Positions 50,854-61,356 of a stretch of 64,000 nucleotides of DNA are shown here, piece by piece. Position 1 is the stretch's first letter. Each line of letters begins with the position of its first letter. The notes beneath the pieces are model-generated. The model saw only the letters and a list, made by a program, of their open reading frames with translations. It searched no databases and had not been told where the DNA came from. The position numbers were made by a program, and so were the translations under genes. Origin of the DNA: Holophagales bacterium (GTDB lineage Bacteria > Acidobacteriota > Thermoanaerobaculia > UBA5066); assembly GCA_016719485.1 (NCBI GenBank), contig JADJZB010000002.1, positions 558,001 through 622,000 on the forward strand, in the 5' to 3' direction.

Positions 50854-51597
50854 TCCGGTCCTCCCTCATCATCGTCAGGTACGGCAGGAAGCGGGACTGC
50901 TTCGCCATCTCGCGGATCGACTTTCCCTTCTCCGTGAGCGCGCCGGTCGGGCAGACGTGGACGCACTTGCCGCACCCCGTGCACGTCTCGGAGGAGCCCC
51001 AGGGCTGGTTGAGGTCGGTGATGACCCGGGTGTCGATGCCGCGGCCCCGCAGGTCCCAGGTGTGCGCTCCCTCCACCTCGCCGCAGACGCGGACGCAGCG
51101 CTGGCAGAGGACGCAGCGGTTGTGGTCGTTCACGAAGCGCTCGTGCGAGGCGTCGACCGGCAGCTTCGGGTGGAGATACGGCACCGTCAGGTGCGTCACG
51201 CCGAGGGTCTGCGCGAGGTTCTGCAGCTCGCAGTGCCCGTTCGACACGCAGACGGCGCAGACGTGGTTTCGCTCGGAGAAGAGGAGCTCGACGATCGTCT
51301 TGCGGTACTTCTGGAGGCGCTCGGAGTCGGTGACGACCTCCATCCCCTCGCCGACCATCGTCACGCAGGAGGCGAAGAGCCTGCTGGACCCCTTGACCTC
51401 CACCATGCAGAGGCGGCAGGCGCCGACGGGCGTCAGGCCGTCGAGGTTGCAGAGCGTCGGAATCTGGATCCCGTTCTGGCGGGCAGCGTCGAGGATCGAC
51501 TCGTCCTCGCGGGCGGAGACGAGCCGGTCGTCGATGGTGAGGGTCTTGACCTTGCTCGACGGCGCGCCGGCCGCGGGCTTGGCGCTCGGGCGGCCGC

Positions 51598-51601
<4 letters not shown>
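50846..51601 (-). CDS. hoxU: Hydrogenase diaphorase subunit HoxU
   Basis: HoxU is the NuoG-like ferredoxin subunit that carries electrons between the HoxF/HoxE NADH side and HoxY. The 251-residue protein has a [2Fe-2S] domain (LCNLDGLTPVGACRLCMVEV), a His/Cys cluster segment (CAVCVSNGHCELQ) and two further 4Fe-4S motifs (CVLCQRCVRVCGE, CTGCGKCVHVCPTG). It lacks the molybdopterin-like part of full NuoG. The GTG at 51601 overlaps the hoxF stop in a GTGA arrangement. A Pro/Ala-rich leader precedes the first domain. Confidence 0.95.
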
Positions 51602-53230
<1,629 letters not shown>

Positions 53231-53244
<14 letters not shown>

Positions 53245-53740
53245 GGCTCATCCACTCCTCGACCTTCGCCACGAGCTGCGCCGGCGTCAGCTTGGCGGCC
53301 ACCGCCCCGTCCAGGACGGCGGCGGGGGCCAGGCCGCAGGAGCCGATGCAGCGCGCCGTGAGGACGGAGACCTGTCCGTCGGGCGACGTGGTCCCGGACT
53401 TCAGATCGAACTTCTTCTCCAGGACGTTCATGATCTGGTCGGCCCCCTTGATGTAGCAGGCCGTGCCGGTGCAGACGACGCAGGTGTGCCGACCTTGCGG
53501 CTTGAGCGTGAAGAAGTTGTAGAACGTCGCCACGCCGTAGACCTTCGAGAGGGGGAGGCGCAGCTCCGTCGCCACCATGCGGAGCACGTCCTCCTCGAGA
53601 AAGCCGTAGGACTCCTGGGCGCTGTGGAGCGCCTCGATGAGTGCGTGTGACTTGTGCCCGTGCCGCCGCATCGTCGCCTCGACGAGGCGCCAGCGGTTGT
53701 CCTTCGGCGCGGGGGCTGCCTTCGCAGGTTCCGGTGTCAT
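53231..53740 (-). CDS. hoxE: Hydrogenase diaphorase subunit HoxE
   Basis: HoxE is the NuoE-like [2Fe-2S] subunit of the diaphorase. The 169-residue protein has the cluster cysteines in CTGTACYIKG and ARCIGSCGLAPA, and the helical N-terminal part with SYGFLEEDVLRMVATEL. The ATG at 53740 follows a purine-rich ribosome site (GGGGGGGAGGAG). It is first in the operon hoxE-F-U-Y-H. An intrinsic-terminator-like hairpin lies in its leader, only about 20 bases before the start. Confidence 0.95.
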
Positions 53741-53757
53741 GCTTCTCCTCCCCCCCG

Positions 53758-53793
53758 AAAAACGAAAAGTGCGGCCCCGCGCAGGGCCGCACT
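53758..53793 (-). terminator. Intrinsic terminator in the hox leader (possible attenuator)
   Basis: On the minus strand a perfect 10-bp stem (AGTGCGGCCC, 6-base loop, complement) is followed by TTTTCGTTTTT. This is the best intrinsic-terminator shape in the window. It ends about 17 bases before the hoxE ATG. The nearest upstream gene is divergent, so no other minus-strand gene would need it. I see no obvious alternative antiterminator stem by eye. Confidence 0.65.
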
Positions 53794-54038
53794 CAGCGTT
53801 CGAATCCGGGGGAAATCACGTCCGAAAGGCTAGCACGCGACTTCGTCTCACGCCTCGATGGGAAGCTGCATCGTCGCTTTGTGAACACCTGCTGTTGCGC
53901 TAAGCTGTACGTTTTTCGACCGGCCACGGCCGCGGTACGACCCCACGGGGATTCCTCGACCCGCAGCTTTGCCCCGCGGCCAGCGCCGCCGACCCGGCTT
54001 CGCGCGAGGCGTAAACTGATCTGCCAATCGAGGATCGT

Positions 54039-55292
54039 GTGACGGCCTCCCTCCCCTTCGAAGAGCTGCCCCGGCTTCTCGTCGCCGCCCTCGGCGGCCT
54101 GGCCGTCGGCGTCGAGAGGGAGTGGTCGGCGCGAGCCGCGGGCGGCATCAAGCGATTCGCGGGGGTCCGGACGTTCCTTCTCCTCGGGCTCGTTTCCGGC
54201 ATCGCCGCCGAGCTCGCGGCGTCCGGGGTCGCGGCCGCGGGGCCGCTGCTCCTCGCCGCCGCCGCCCTCCTCGTCGTCTCCGCGTTCGCAATCCACGCCA
54301 TCGCAGGCGACCTGGACGCGACGACGGAGGTGGCGGCGCTCGCCGTCCTCGGCTCCGGCTGGCTCTCGGGCTCGGGCCGCATCGTCCTCGGGAGCGCCAT
54401 CGCCGCCCTCACGGCCCTGGTGCTGGCCGAGAAGACCTGGATGCACGCGGCGGTCGAGCGGCTCCGCTCCGAGGAGATCGCCGCAGGGGCCCGTTTCGCG
54501 GTCCTGGCCCTCGTCGTCCTTCCGATCCTCCCCGCCGGGCCTTTCGGCCCGGCGCCGGGAATCCGCCCGCAGGAGCTCTGGGCCCTGATCCTGATCTTCT
54601 CGGGCATAGGGTTCGTCGGGTACGTCGCGGTGCGCTGGGCCGGCCCGGAGAAGGGCTGGGGCCTCGCGGGCCTCCTCGGCGGGCTCGTCTCCTCGACGGG
54701 GGTCACGCTCACGTTCTCGCGCGAGAGCCGGAACGCGGGAGCCGCCGGCGCCCCTCTCGCCGTCGGCGTCGTCGCCGCCTGCTCGCTCGTCCCGTTCCGG
54801 GTCGCGATCCTCGCCGGCCTTCTGAGTCCCGAGATCGGGCGGGAGGTCCTCCCCCTCCTCTCCCTGCCGATGGTCGCGGGGCTGGCGGTGATCCTCCTCC
54901 TCCTGCGCCGCCCGGCCGAATCTGCGTCGGCGTCGGGACCCGGCAACCCCCTTCGCCTCGCCGCGGCCCTTCAGATGGTCGCGGCGTTCCAGGTCGTCCT
55001 CTACGCCGTCAACGCCGCCCGCAGCGCCTTCGGCTCGCAGGGGCTCCTCGTCTCCTCCGCCCTCGCGGGGCTCCTCGACGTCGACGCCCTCATCTACTCG
55101 ATGTACAAGCTGGGCCAGGGCACGACCGGGCCGTTCCTCGCCGCGCGGGCGCTCGCCGTCGGTGTCCTCGCGAACACGCTCCTGAAGTTCGCGCTGGCGG
55201 TCGGGTTCGGCACCGGCACGTTCCGCCGCCTGGCCGGGGCCGGCCTCGTCGCGCTCGCCCTCGCGAGCCTGGCCGGTCTCGTTCTCTATTGA
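54039..55292 (+). CDS. MgtC/SapB-type DUF4010 membrane protein
   Basis: The 417-residue protein has about 12 membrane helices. The N-terminal MgtC-like part carries AALGGLAVGVEREWSAR and FAGVRTFLLLGLVSG; the C-terminal part is the DUF4010 type, with GLLGGLVSSTGVTLTFSRES. MgtC proteins influence magnesium homeostasis and the F-type ATPase, but DUF4010 members are not well understood. The GTG at 54039 follows a GAGGAT ribosome site. It is divergent from hoxE with a 298-base gap. Apart from the hairpin near hoxE, I see only weak promoter-like hexamers there. Confidence 0.85.
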   Translation: MTASLPFEELPRLLVAALGGLAVGVEREWSARAAGGIKRFAGVRTFLLLGLVSGIAAELAASGVAAAGPLLLAAAALLVVSAFAIHAIAGDLDATTEVAALAVLGSGWLSGSGRIVLGSAIAALTALVLAEKTWMHAAVERLRSEEIAAGARFAVLALVVLPILPAGPFGPAPGIRPQELWALILIFSGIGFVGYVAVRWAGPEKGWGLAGLLGGLVSSTGVTLTFSRESRNAGAAGAPLAVGVVAACSLVPFRVAILAGLLSPEIGREVLPLLSLPMVAGLAVILLLLRRPAESASASGPGNPLRLAAALQMVAAFQVVLYAVNAARSAFGSQGLLVSSALAGLLDVDALIYSMYKLGQGTTGPFLAARALAVGVLANTLLKFALAVGFGTGTFRRLAGAGLVALALASLAGLVLY

Positions 55293-55383
55293 CCCGGCAA
55301 CGGGCCCTCGCGGCGCGCGGCGGGAGACAATGCGGGCGTTCGTCGGCCGGGCGCGACGAGCCGCACTTCCAGAAAGGGACGCG

Positions 55384-56478
55384 ATGACCGACTCCCCTCT
55401 TTCCCGCCGCCAGCTCCTCGGGACGGCCGCGCTCGCCGGAGCGGCCGCGCTCCTGCCGCGAGACCTCGCCGCCCAGGCCGCGACAGCCGCTCCTGCACCC
55501 GCAGGAGCCGGATTCGCGATCGTCACTTCCGCCAACGGACTCGAAGCGGCGAAGGTGGCACGCCAGGCGCTGATCCAGGGGAAGGACCCTCTCGACGCAG
55601 CGATCGCCGGCGTCAACGTCGCCGAACTCGACCCGGACGACGTGACCGTGGGCTACGGCGGCATCCCGAACGAGGAGGGCGTCGTCGAGCTGGACGCCGC
55701 CGTCATGGACGGCCGGACGATGCGGGCCGGCGCCGTCGCGGCGTTGACCGGCGTGAAGACCCCGTCGAAGGTCGCGCGTCTCGTCATGGAGCGCACCGAC
55801 CGCGTCTTCCTCGTCGGCACGGGAGCCCGCCGGTTCGCGACGGCGCACGGCTTCCCCGACGAAAGCCTTCTCACGGAGAAGACCCGGAAGATCTGGCTTC
55901 ACTGGAAGAACCGCCTCTCCGACCTCGACGACTGGATCGAGGCGGCCCGCGACGCCGAGGACCCCGACGTGAAGCGCTTCCTCGAGAAGTACGGGGAGGG
56001 GATCTTCCGGCCTCAGGGGACGATTCACCTCTCGATCCGGTCCGAGAAGGGAGACCTGGCGGGCGTCACGACGACCTCGGGGCTCTTCTTCAAGATCCCG
56101 GGGCGCGTCGGCGACTCGCCCGTCGTCGGCGCCGGCCTGTATGCCGAGAACGGCGTCGGCTCCGCGGGCTCGACGGGCCGCGGCGAGGCGAACCTCCTCA
56201 CCTGCGGCTCCCACACGGTCGTCGAGTACCTGCGCGACGGCCTCGCCCCCGAGGAAGCGTGCCTCAGGGCCCTGAAGCGCATCGCCGAGAAGACCCATCT
56301 CGTGCCGCGGCACCGCGACGCGAAAGGGCGGCCGACCTTCAACGTGAACTTCTACTGCGTCGACGCCGCCGGCCGGACGGCCGGCGCCGCGATCTGGAGT
56401 GATTCGAAGTACGTCACCGGCGACGCCGGAGGCGTCCGGGCGCTCGACAGCGCATACCTCTACAAGAAGGATTCCTGA
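55384..56478 (+). CDS. N4-(beta-N-acetylglucosaminyl)-L-asparaginase-like Ntn hydrolase
   Basis: This amidohydrolase of the glycosylasparaginase type is made as a precursor that self-cleaves before a Thr. The 364-residue product has a Tat signal (SRRQLLGTAALAGAAALL). The precursor alpha part carries VGYGGIPNEEGVVELDAAVM, and the nucleophile Thr lies in LAGVTTTSGLFFK near residue 220, followed by GSAGSTGRGE. The ATG at 55384 has an AAGGGA ribosome site. It is probably exported folded to the periplasm. It lies 67 bases before the M16 protease gene on the same strand. Confidence 0.9.
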   Translation: MTDSPLSRRQLLGTAALAGAAALLPRDLAAQAATAAPAPAGAGFAIVTSANGLEAAKVARQALIQGKDPLDAAIAGVNVAELDPDDVTVGYGGIPNEEGVVELDAAVMDGRTMRAGAVAALTGVKTPSKVARLVMERTDRVFLVGTGARRFATAHGFPDESLLTEKTRKIWLHWKNRLSDLDDWIEAARDAEDPDVKRFLEKYGEGIFRPQGTIHLSIRSEKGDLAGVTTTSGLFFKIPGRVGDSPVVGAGLYAENGVGSAGSTGRGEANLLTCGSHTVVEYLRDGLAPEEACLRALKRIAEKTHLVPRHRDAKGRPTFNVNFYCVDAAGRTAGAAIWSDSKYVTGDAGGVRALDSAYLYKKDS

Positions 56479-56545
56479 CCGGCCCCGTCCCGGGGGGCCC
56501 TCCGACCGACCACCGGCGCGCCGAGGCGTGCCGACGAGGAGACCG

Positions 56546-59401
56546 ATGAACCGACTTTCCGCCCCGATCGTCCCCGCCCTGGCCTTCGCCCTCGCGGCGA
56601 GCGCCCTCGCGGCCACCCCCGTCCCGAAAGGTCCCGAGATGTCCACAGACCTCCTCCCCTTCCAGGCCACCGAGAAGACCCTCCCGAACGGTCTTCGGGT
56701 CATCGTCGTGCCGACGGGTTTCCCGAACCTCGTCTCCCTGCAGATCCCGGTGCAGACCGGGTCGCGCAACGAGGTCGAGCCGGGCAAGTCGGGCTTCGCC
56801 CACTTCTTCGAGCACATGATGTTCCGCGGGACGAAGGCCTACCCGCCCGCCGCGTACCAGGCGATCCTCACGAAGGCCGGCGCGCGGCAGAACGCCTACA
56901 CGACGGACGACTACACGAACTACCACACGACCTTCGCGAAGGAGGACCTCGAGAAGGTCCTCGAGATCGAGGCGGACCGCTTCCAGAACCTCGACTACCC
57001 GGAGGCCGCGTTCAAGACCGAGTCCCGCGCCGTTCTCGGCGAGTACAACAAGAACAGCGCGAACCCGATGTCGAAGCTCTTCGAGGCGATGCGCGACACC
57101 GCCTTCACGAAGCACACCTACAAGCACACGACGATGGGCTTCCTCAGGGACATCGAGGACATGCCCAACCAGTTCGCCTACTCGAAGGCCTTCTTCGACC
57201 GCTGGTACCGCCCCGAGTACACGACCGTCATCGTCGCGGGCGACGTCGACCCGGCGAAGGTCCTCCCGCTCGTCGAGAAGTACTGGGGCAGCTGGAAGCG
57301 CGGCAGCTACAGCGTCGAGATCCCGGTCGAGCCCCCGCCGAGCGGCCCGAAGACGGTCCACGTCCCGTGGACGACGCCGACCCTCCCCTGGGTCGCCGTC
57401 GCCTTCCGCGGCCCCGCCTTCTCGACCACCGAGAAGGACTGGGCGGCCCTCGACGTCCTCCTCGACCTCGCCTTCGGCCCGACGTCCGACGCCTACAAGA
57501 AGCTCGTCGAGACCGAGCAGAAGGTCGACCAGCTCTTCCCCTACCTCCCGTCGAGCGCCGACCCGCAGCTCCTCGTGGCCGGGGCGCGCGTGAAGAAGCT
57601 CGAGGACGCGGTCGCCGTGAGGGACGAGATCCTCCGGACCTTCGCCACGCTCCGTGTCGAGCCGGTCCCGGCCCGCCGCCTCGCCGACGCCAAGTCGAAC
57701 GCGCGCTACGGCATCGTGAGGGGCCTCGACAACACGGACGCGATCGGCGGAATCCTCGCCCGCTTCGTCCGCTTCCGCCGCGAGTACGGCACGCTCAACG
57801 AGATCTTCCGCGTCTACGCCACGCTCACCCCCGAGGACCTCCGCGCCGCCGCGGCGAAGTACTTCACCGACGCCGGGCTCGTCCTGACGACCCTCTCGCA
57901 CGAAGCACCCCCTCCCGCCCTCGCCCAGCTCCCCGCCCTCGCGACGCTCGCGCCCGCGACCGCGGCTCCCGCGGGGCTGGCCGTCGTCGAACGCCCCTCG
58001 CCGCTTCCGCAGGTCTCCTTCAAGCTCCTCTTCGCCGCCGGTTCCGCCCACGACCCGAAGGGGAAGGAGGGGCTCGCCACCCTGACCGCCTCGATGGTCG
58101 CCGAGGCCGGCTCGAAGGACGCCGGCATCGACGAGATCCGGAAGGCCCTCTTCCCGATGGCCGCGGGCTTCTCGGCCGGTGTCGACAAGGAGATGACCGT
58201 CTTCACCGGGAGCGTCCACCGCGACAACGGCGGCGCTTTCCTCGACATCGTCCTCCCGCAGCTTCTGGCACCCGGCTTTCGCGAGGAGGACTTCCGCCGC
58301 CTGAAGGACGCCCAGAAGAACGCCCTGGCCCAGGATCTCATCGCCAACAACGAGGAGGAGCTCGGCAAGGAGCGCCTCCAGGCCGTCGTCTTCGCCGGCA
58401 CGCCCTACGCCCACCCTTCGCTCGGCACGCTCGCCGGGATCGAGGCAATCACGCTCGACGACGTGAAGTCTTTCTGGAAGGCGGCCTACACCCGTGCCGC
58501 CCTGACCGTCGGCCTCGCGGGCGACGTCCCGGCCGACCTGAAGGCCCGCCTCCTCTCGCGGCTTGGCGGGCTCCCCGAGGGCCCGGCCCTCCCGGCCCCG
58601 GCCGGCGTCGCGGGGCGGGCGCCGCAGGACCTCGAGGTGGAGATCGTCCAGAAGGAGACCCGGGCCACGGCGATCTCCTTCGGGCTCCCGATCGCGGTCA
58701 CCCGTTCGCACCCCGATTTCGCCGCCCTCTCCGTCGCGCGGGCCCATCTCGGCGAGCACCGCTCGTCCATGTCGCACCTCTACCAGCGCATCCGCGAGCT
58801 GCGCGGCATGAACTACGGCGACTACGCCTACATCGAGGCCTTCCCCGGCGGCATGTACCGCTTCTTCCCCGAACCGAACGTCGCGCGCCGTGCGCAGCTC
58901 TTCGAGGTCTGGATCCGCCCCGTCGTTCCCGCCAGCGGCCCGATGGCCCTGAAGATCGCACTCCACGAGCTGGACGGGCTGATCCGTGAGGGGATCTCCG
59001 AGGCCGACTTCCAGGCCACCCGCGACTACCTGATGAAAAACGTCTACCTCCTCACCTCGACCCAGGGGCAGGACCTCGGGACCGCCCTCGACTCGAGGTG
59101 GTACGGCACCGGCGACTACGTCCCCCACATGCGCGAGCGCCTCGCGAAGCTGACCCGCGCCGAGGTGAACAAGGCGATCCGCAGGCACCTCTCGGCCGAG
59201 AAGCTTTCGGTCGTCTTCATCACGAAGGACGCCGAGGGGCTGAAGAAGCAGCTCCTCTCCTCCGAACCCGCCACGATCGCGTACGATGCGCCCAAACCCC
59301 CGGAGGTCCTCGCGGAGGACAAGATCATCGGAGCGAGGAAGCTCGGCCTCACCACCGAACGCATCCGCGTCACACCCGTCGCCGACGTCTTCGCACGCTG
59401 A
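56546..59401 (+). CDS. Two-domain M16 metalloprotease (insulinase family)
   Basis: The 951-residue protein has a signal peptide (PALAFALAASALAATP) and two M16 halves. The first carries the inverted zinc motif HFFEHMMFRG (HxxEH) and an Asn/Thr-rich TTDDYTNYHTTF block, with the third ligand in a downstream Glu (LGEYNKN). The second half (from about residue 475) lacks the motif and is probably a structural partner domain. Such periplasmic proteases degrade peptides. The ATG at 56546 has a GAGGAG ribosome site. It is followed after 11 bases by the DUF4282 gene. Confidence 0.92.
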   Translation: MNRLSAPIVPALAFALAASALAATPVPKGPEMSTDLLPFQATEKTLPNGLRVIVVPTGFPNLVSLQIPVQTGSRNEVEPGKSGFAHFFEHMMFRGTKAYPPAAYQAILTKAGARQNAYTTDDYTNYHTTFAKEDLEKVLEIEADRFQNLDYPEAAFKTESRAVLGEYNKNSANPMSKLFEAMRDTAFTKHTYKHTTMGFLRDIEDMPNQFAYSKAFFDRWYRPEYTTVIVAGDVDPAKVLPLVEKYWGSWKRGSYSVEIPVEPPPSGPKTVHVPWTTPTLPWVAVAFRGPAFSTTEKDWAALDVLLDLAFGPTSDAYKKLVETEQKVDQLFPYLPSSADPQLLVAGARVKKLEDAVAVRDEILRTFATLRVEPVPARRLADAKSNARYGIVRGLDNTDAIGGILARFVRFRREYGTLNEIFRVYATLTPEDLRAAAAKYFTDAGLVLTTLSHEAPPPALAQLPALATLAPATAAPAGLAVVERPSPLPQVSFKLLFAAGSAHDPKGKEGLATLTASMVAEAGSKDAGIDEIRKALFPMAAGFSAGVDKEMTVFTGSVHRDNGGAFLDIVLPQLLAPGFREEDFRRLKDAQKNALAQDLIANNEEELGKERLQAVVFAGTPYAHPSLGTLAGIEAITLDDVKSFWKAAYTRAALTVGLAGDVPADLKARLLSRLGGLPEGPALPAPAGVAGRAPQDLEVEIVQKETRATAISFGLPIAVTRSHPDFAALSVARAHLGEHRSSMSHLYQRIRELRGMNYGDYAYIEAFPGGMYRFFPEPNVARRAQLFEVWIRPVVPASGPMALKIALHELDGLIREGISEADFQATRDYLMKNVYLLTSTQGQDLGTALDSRWYGTGDYVPHMRERLAKLTRAEVNKAIRRHLSAEKLSVVFITKDAEGLKKQLLSSEPATIAYDAPKPPEVLAEDKIIGARKLGLTTERIRVTPVADVFAR

Positions 59402-59412
59402 AAGGAGTGGAG

Positions 59413-60042
59413 ATGCCCGAAGAGAAGTTCTTCGTCGCCGTGGACGGTCGCCAGCTCGACGGCGAGCAGGACATGGGCCAGGTGCGGCAGATCTGTTCGC
59501 AGTACGCCGGACGCCAGGTCATGGTCTGGAACGAGGCGCTCGGGTCGTGGACCGACCCGAAGACGCTCCCGTCGTTCCGCGTCGCCGACATCCCCGCCCC
59601 GGCTCCGGCCCCGGCTCCCGCACGGACTGCGGCCCCGGACCCGACCCCCGAGCCGGCCCCGGCTCCCCGGGTGATGCACCCCGCAGCGGAGAGGGCATCC
59701 GCCGCCGGTGCGGCCGCCCAGGGCATCATGACCGAGGACGCGGGCGCCCTGAAGGGGCTCCTCGACCTCAAGTTCGAGAGACTCATAGCCCCCAGGCTCG
59801 TCCGGCTCCTCTACGTCGTCATCCTGATCCTCTGCGGCCTCGCCGCTCTCGGCGGGATCCTCTCGGGCCTCAAGACGATGTTCGAGGGAATTCGCTTCGG
59901 GGTCTTCTTCGTCGTCGTCACCGGCTTCGTGATGATGGTCGTCGGGCCGCTCTTTGCCGCCCTCTACCTCGCGCTCATGCGCGTGCTCCTCGAGGGAGTC
60001 CTCGTCCTCTTCCAGATCCGGGAGAAGCTCCCCAAGAGCTGA
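59413..60042 (+). CDS. DUF4282 membrane protein with GYF-like N-terminus
   Basis: The 209-residue protein begins with a GYF_2-like segment (FFVAVDGRQLDGEQDMGQV to QVMVWNEALGSWTDP). A Pro/Ala linker follows, then a C-terminal DUF4282 domain with two membrane helices (LLYVVILILCGLAALGGILSG and FFVVVTGFVMMVVGPLF). GYF domains bind proline-rich sequences; the linker of the nearby FHA-RDD protein is proline-rich. The function is unknown. The ATG has an AAAGGAGTGGAG ribosome site. It shares an operon with the M16 protease and ends at a bidirectional hairpin. Confidence 0.8.
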   Translation: MPEEKFFVAVDGRQLDGEQDMGQVRQICSQYAGRQVMVWNEALGSWTDPKTLPSFRVADIPAPAPAPAPARTAAPDPTPEPAPAPRVMHPAAERASAAGAAAQGIMTEDAGALKGLLDLKFERLIAPRLVRLLYVVILILCGLAALGGILSGLKTMFEGIRFGVFFVVVTGFVMMVVGPLFAALYLALMRVLLEGVLVLFQIREKLPKS

Positions 60043-60073
60043 CCCGGCCTCGCATTCACCGCCCTGGAAGCAC

Positions 60074-60101
60074 GAAGGCCGGGCCCACGGGCCCGGCCTT
60101 C
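60074..60101. terminator. Bidirectional hairpin terminator
   Basis: A very strong inverted repeat of 13-bp arms (GAAGGCCGGGCCC and complement, 2-base centre) lies between the convergent DUF4282 and FHA-RDD genes. Confidence 0.8.
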
Positions 60102-60130
60102 TGCCGTTCGATGGAAGGGGACGGGAGGCG

Positions 60131-61255
60131 CTACTTGATCTTCAGGACCCGGGTCTTGGCGATCTTGTCGTGGAGGCCCATCTTGTCGGGGTTGAAGGCG
60201 ATCATCAGGAACCCGATGTAGAGGATGAAACCGCTGACCATGTAGCCCACGAGGCGCATGAACGCGGTGCCCCACCCGAGCGGCTCCTCGCCGTCCTCAC
60301 GGACGATCCGCAGGCCCAGCATCTTCTTGCCGGGGGTCGCCCCCTTGTTCGCCCAGAACCAGAGGATGTAGCCGAGTGACGCGGCCATGGTGAGCAGGAA
60401 CGAGAGGAAGGGCAGGATCGCCGCGAGCGGCCCTGGCCCTCCCTCGCTCATCGCCGAGCGCATCGTGAGGAACATCGTGGGGGCCCAGATGATGCCCATC
60501 AGGACCGAGATGATGACGCTGTCGATCAGGTACGCGAGGAACCGGATCCAGAAGCCCGCGGGCTCTCCCTCGATCGGCGCTTCGTCGCCGAAGTAGGCGG
60601 GGGGCGCGGGAGCCGGCATCGGCGCGGGAGGCACGGCCGCCGGACGGGAGGACATCGGGGCCGGCGCGGGAGGCGGCATCGGCGCCGGGCGCGGCGCGGC
60701 CACCGGAGCCGGAGGCGGCGCGGGCCGGGAGGGAATGGGAGTCGGGCCCGGGATCGGCGTCGGAGGAGGCGCCGGCCGGCGCATCGGCACGGGCTCCGGG
60801 GCCGGGGTCGGTTCGTAGGCCGGGGCGACGGGCCGCGGCGGCGGCGGGGCGGAGGGCGGCACGTACGCGGGCGCCGGGGGCGCCGGGGCCGGAGCGGGCG
60901 CGGGCTTCATCGGGATTCCCATTCCCTGCACGTCCAGCAGCGCCGTCCCCTCCGGGTCGTAGACGCCCTGGATCTCGAAGACCGTCTTGCCGACGCGGAT
61001 CTGGTCCCCCGGCTTCAGGCGCTGCTCGGTGACCCGCTGGCCGTTGACCCAGCTGCCGTTCGCGCTGTTGTTGTCGACGAGGATGTGCCCGTCCGGCTCC
61101 TCCACGATCCGGGCGTGGTGGCGCGAGACCGCGTGGTCCTCGAGGACGAGACTGTTTTCCTTGCCCCTTCCGATCAGGACCTCTTTTCCCGCGAGCGGGA
61201 TGGTCTGGTCCTTGAGGGCAGGGTCCGGCGATTCCAGGACTTTCAGGAAAGCCAT
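60131..61255 (-). CDS. FHA domain and RDD membrane domain protein
   Basis: The 374-residue protein has an FHA domain at about 20-95 (LIGRGKENSLVLEDHAVSRH, then NGSWVNGQ), which binds phosphothreonine. A proline/alanine linker of about 125 residues follows, and then a C-terminal RDD domain with several membrane helices (FWIRFLAYLIDSVI; GYILWFWANKGATPGKKMLG). This points to a membrane protein that senses a phosphorylated partner on the cytoplasmic side. No kinase is nearby. The ATG at 61255 is chosen because it begins the FHA fold properly. It is divergent from the tricorn-type gene. Confidence 0.88.
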   Translation of the reverse strand: MAFLKVLESPDPALKDQTIPLAGKEVLIGRGKENSLVLEDHAVSRHHARIVEEPDGHILVDNNSANGSWVNGQRVTEQRLKPGDQIRVGKTVFEIQGVYDPEGTALLDVQGMGIPMKPAPAPAPAPPAPAYVPPSAPPPPRPVAPAYEPTPAPEPVPMRRPAPPPTPIPGPTPIPSRPAPPPAPVAAPRPAPMPPPAPAPMSSRPAAVPPAPMPAPAPPAYFGDEAPIEGEPAGFWIRFLAYLIDSVIISVLMGIIWAPTMFLTMRSAMSEGGPGPLAAILPFLSFLLTMAASLGYILWFWANKGATPGKKMLGLRIVREDGEEPLGWGTAFMRLVGYMVSGFILYIGFLMIAFNPDKMGLHDKIAKTRVLKIK

Positions 61256-61356
61256 CGATTCCGCCTCGCTGAAGCTCTCGGGATTTTCGGGGATGATGGA
61301 CCAGAACCCCGGAAAGCGAAAGGGACGGCCCGGGAGCGCTCGGGCAGAATCGGCCC

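Noticed and set aside
53800..53815. GTTCGAATCC in the hox leader resembles a tRNA T-loop
   Set aside because: No matching acceptor, D or anticodon arm could be folded around it.
54010..54027. A TTGGCA-N-TTTACG block on the minus strand that resembles a sigma-54 -24/-12 promoter for hoxE
   Set aside because: The -24 half fits, but the -12 half lacks the GC, and it overlaps the start region of the divergent gene; too weak to call.
56481..56499. GGCCCC/GGGGCC hairpin after the asparaginase gene as a terminator
   Set aside because: The stem is only 6 bp with poor spacing, and the next gene follows closely on the same strand.
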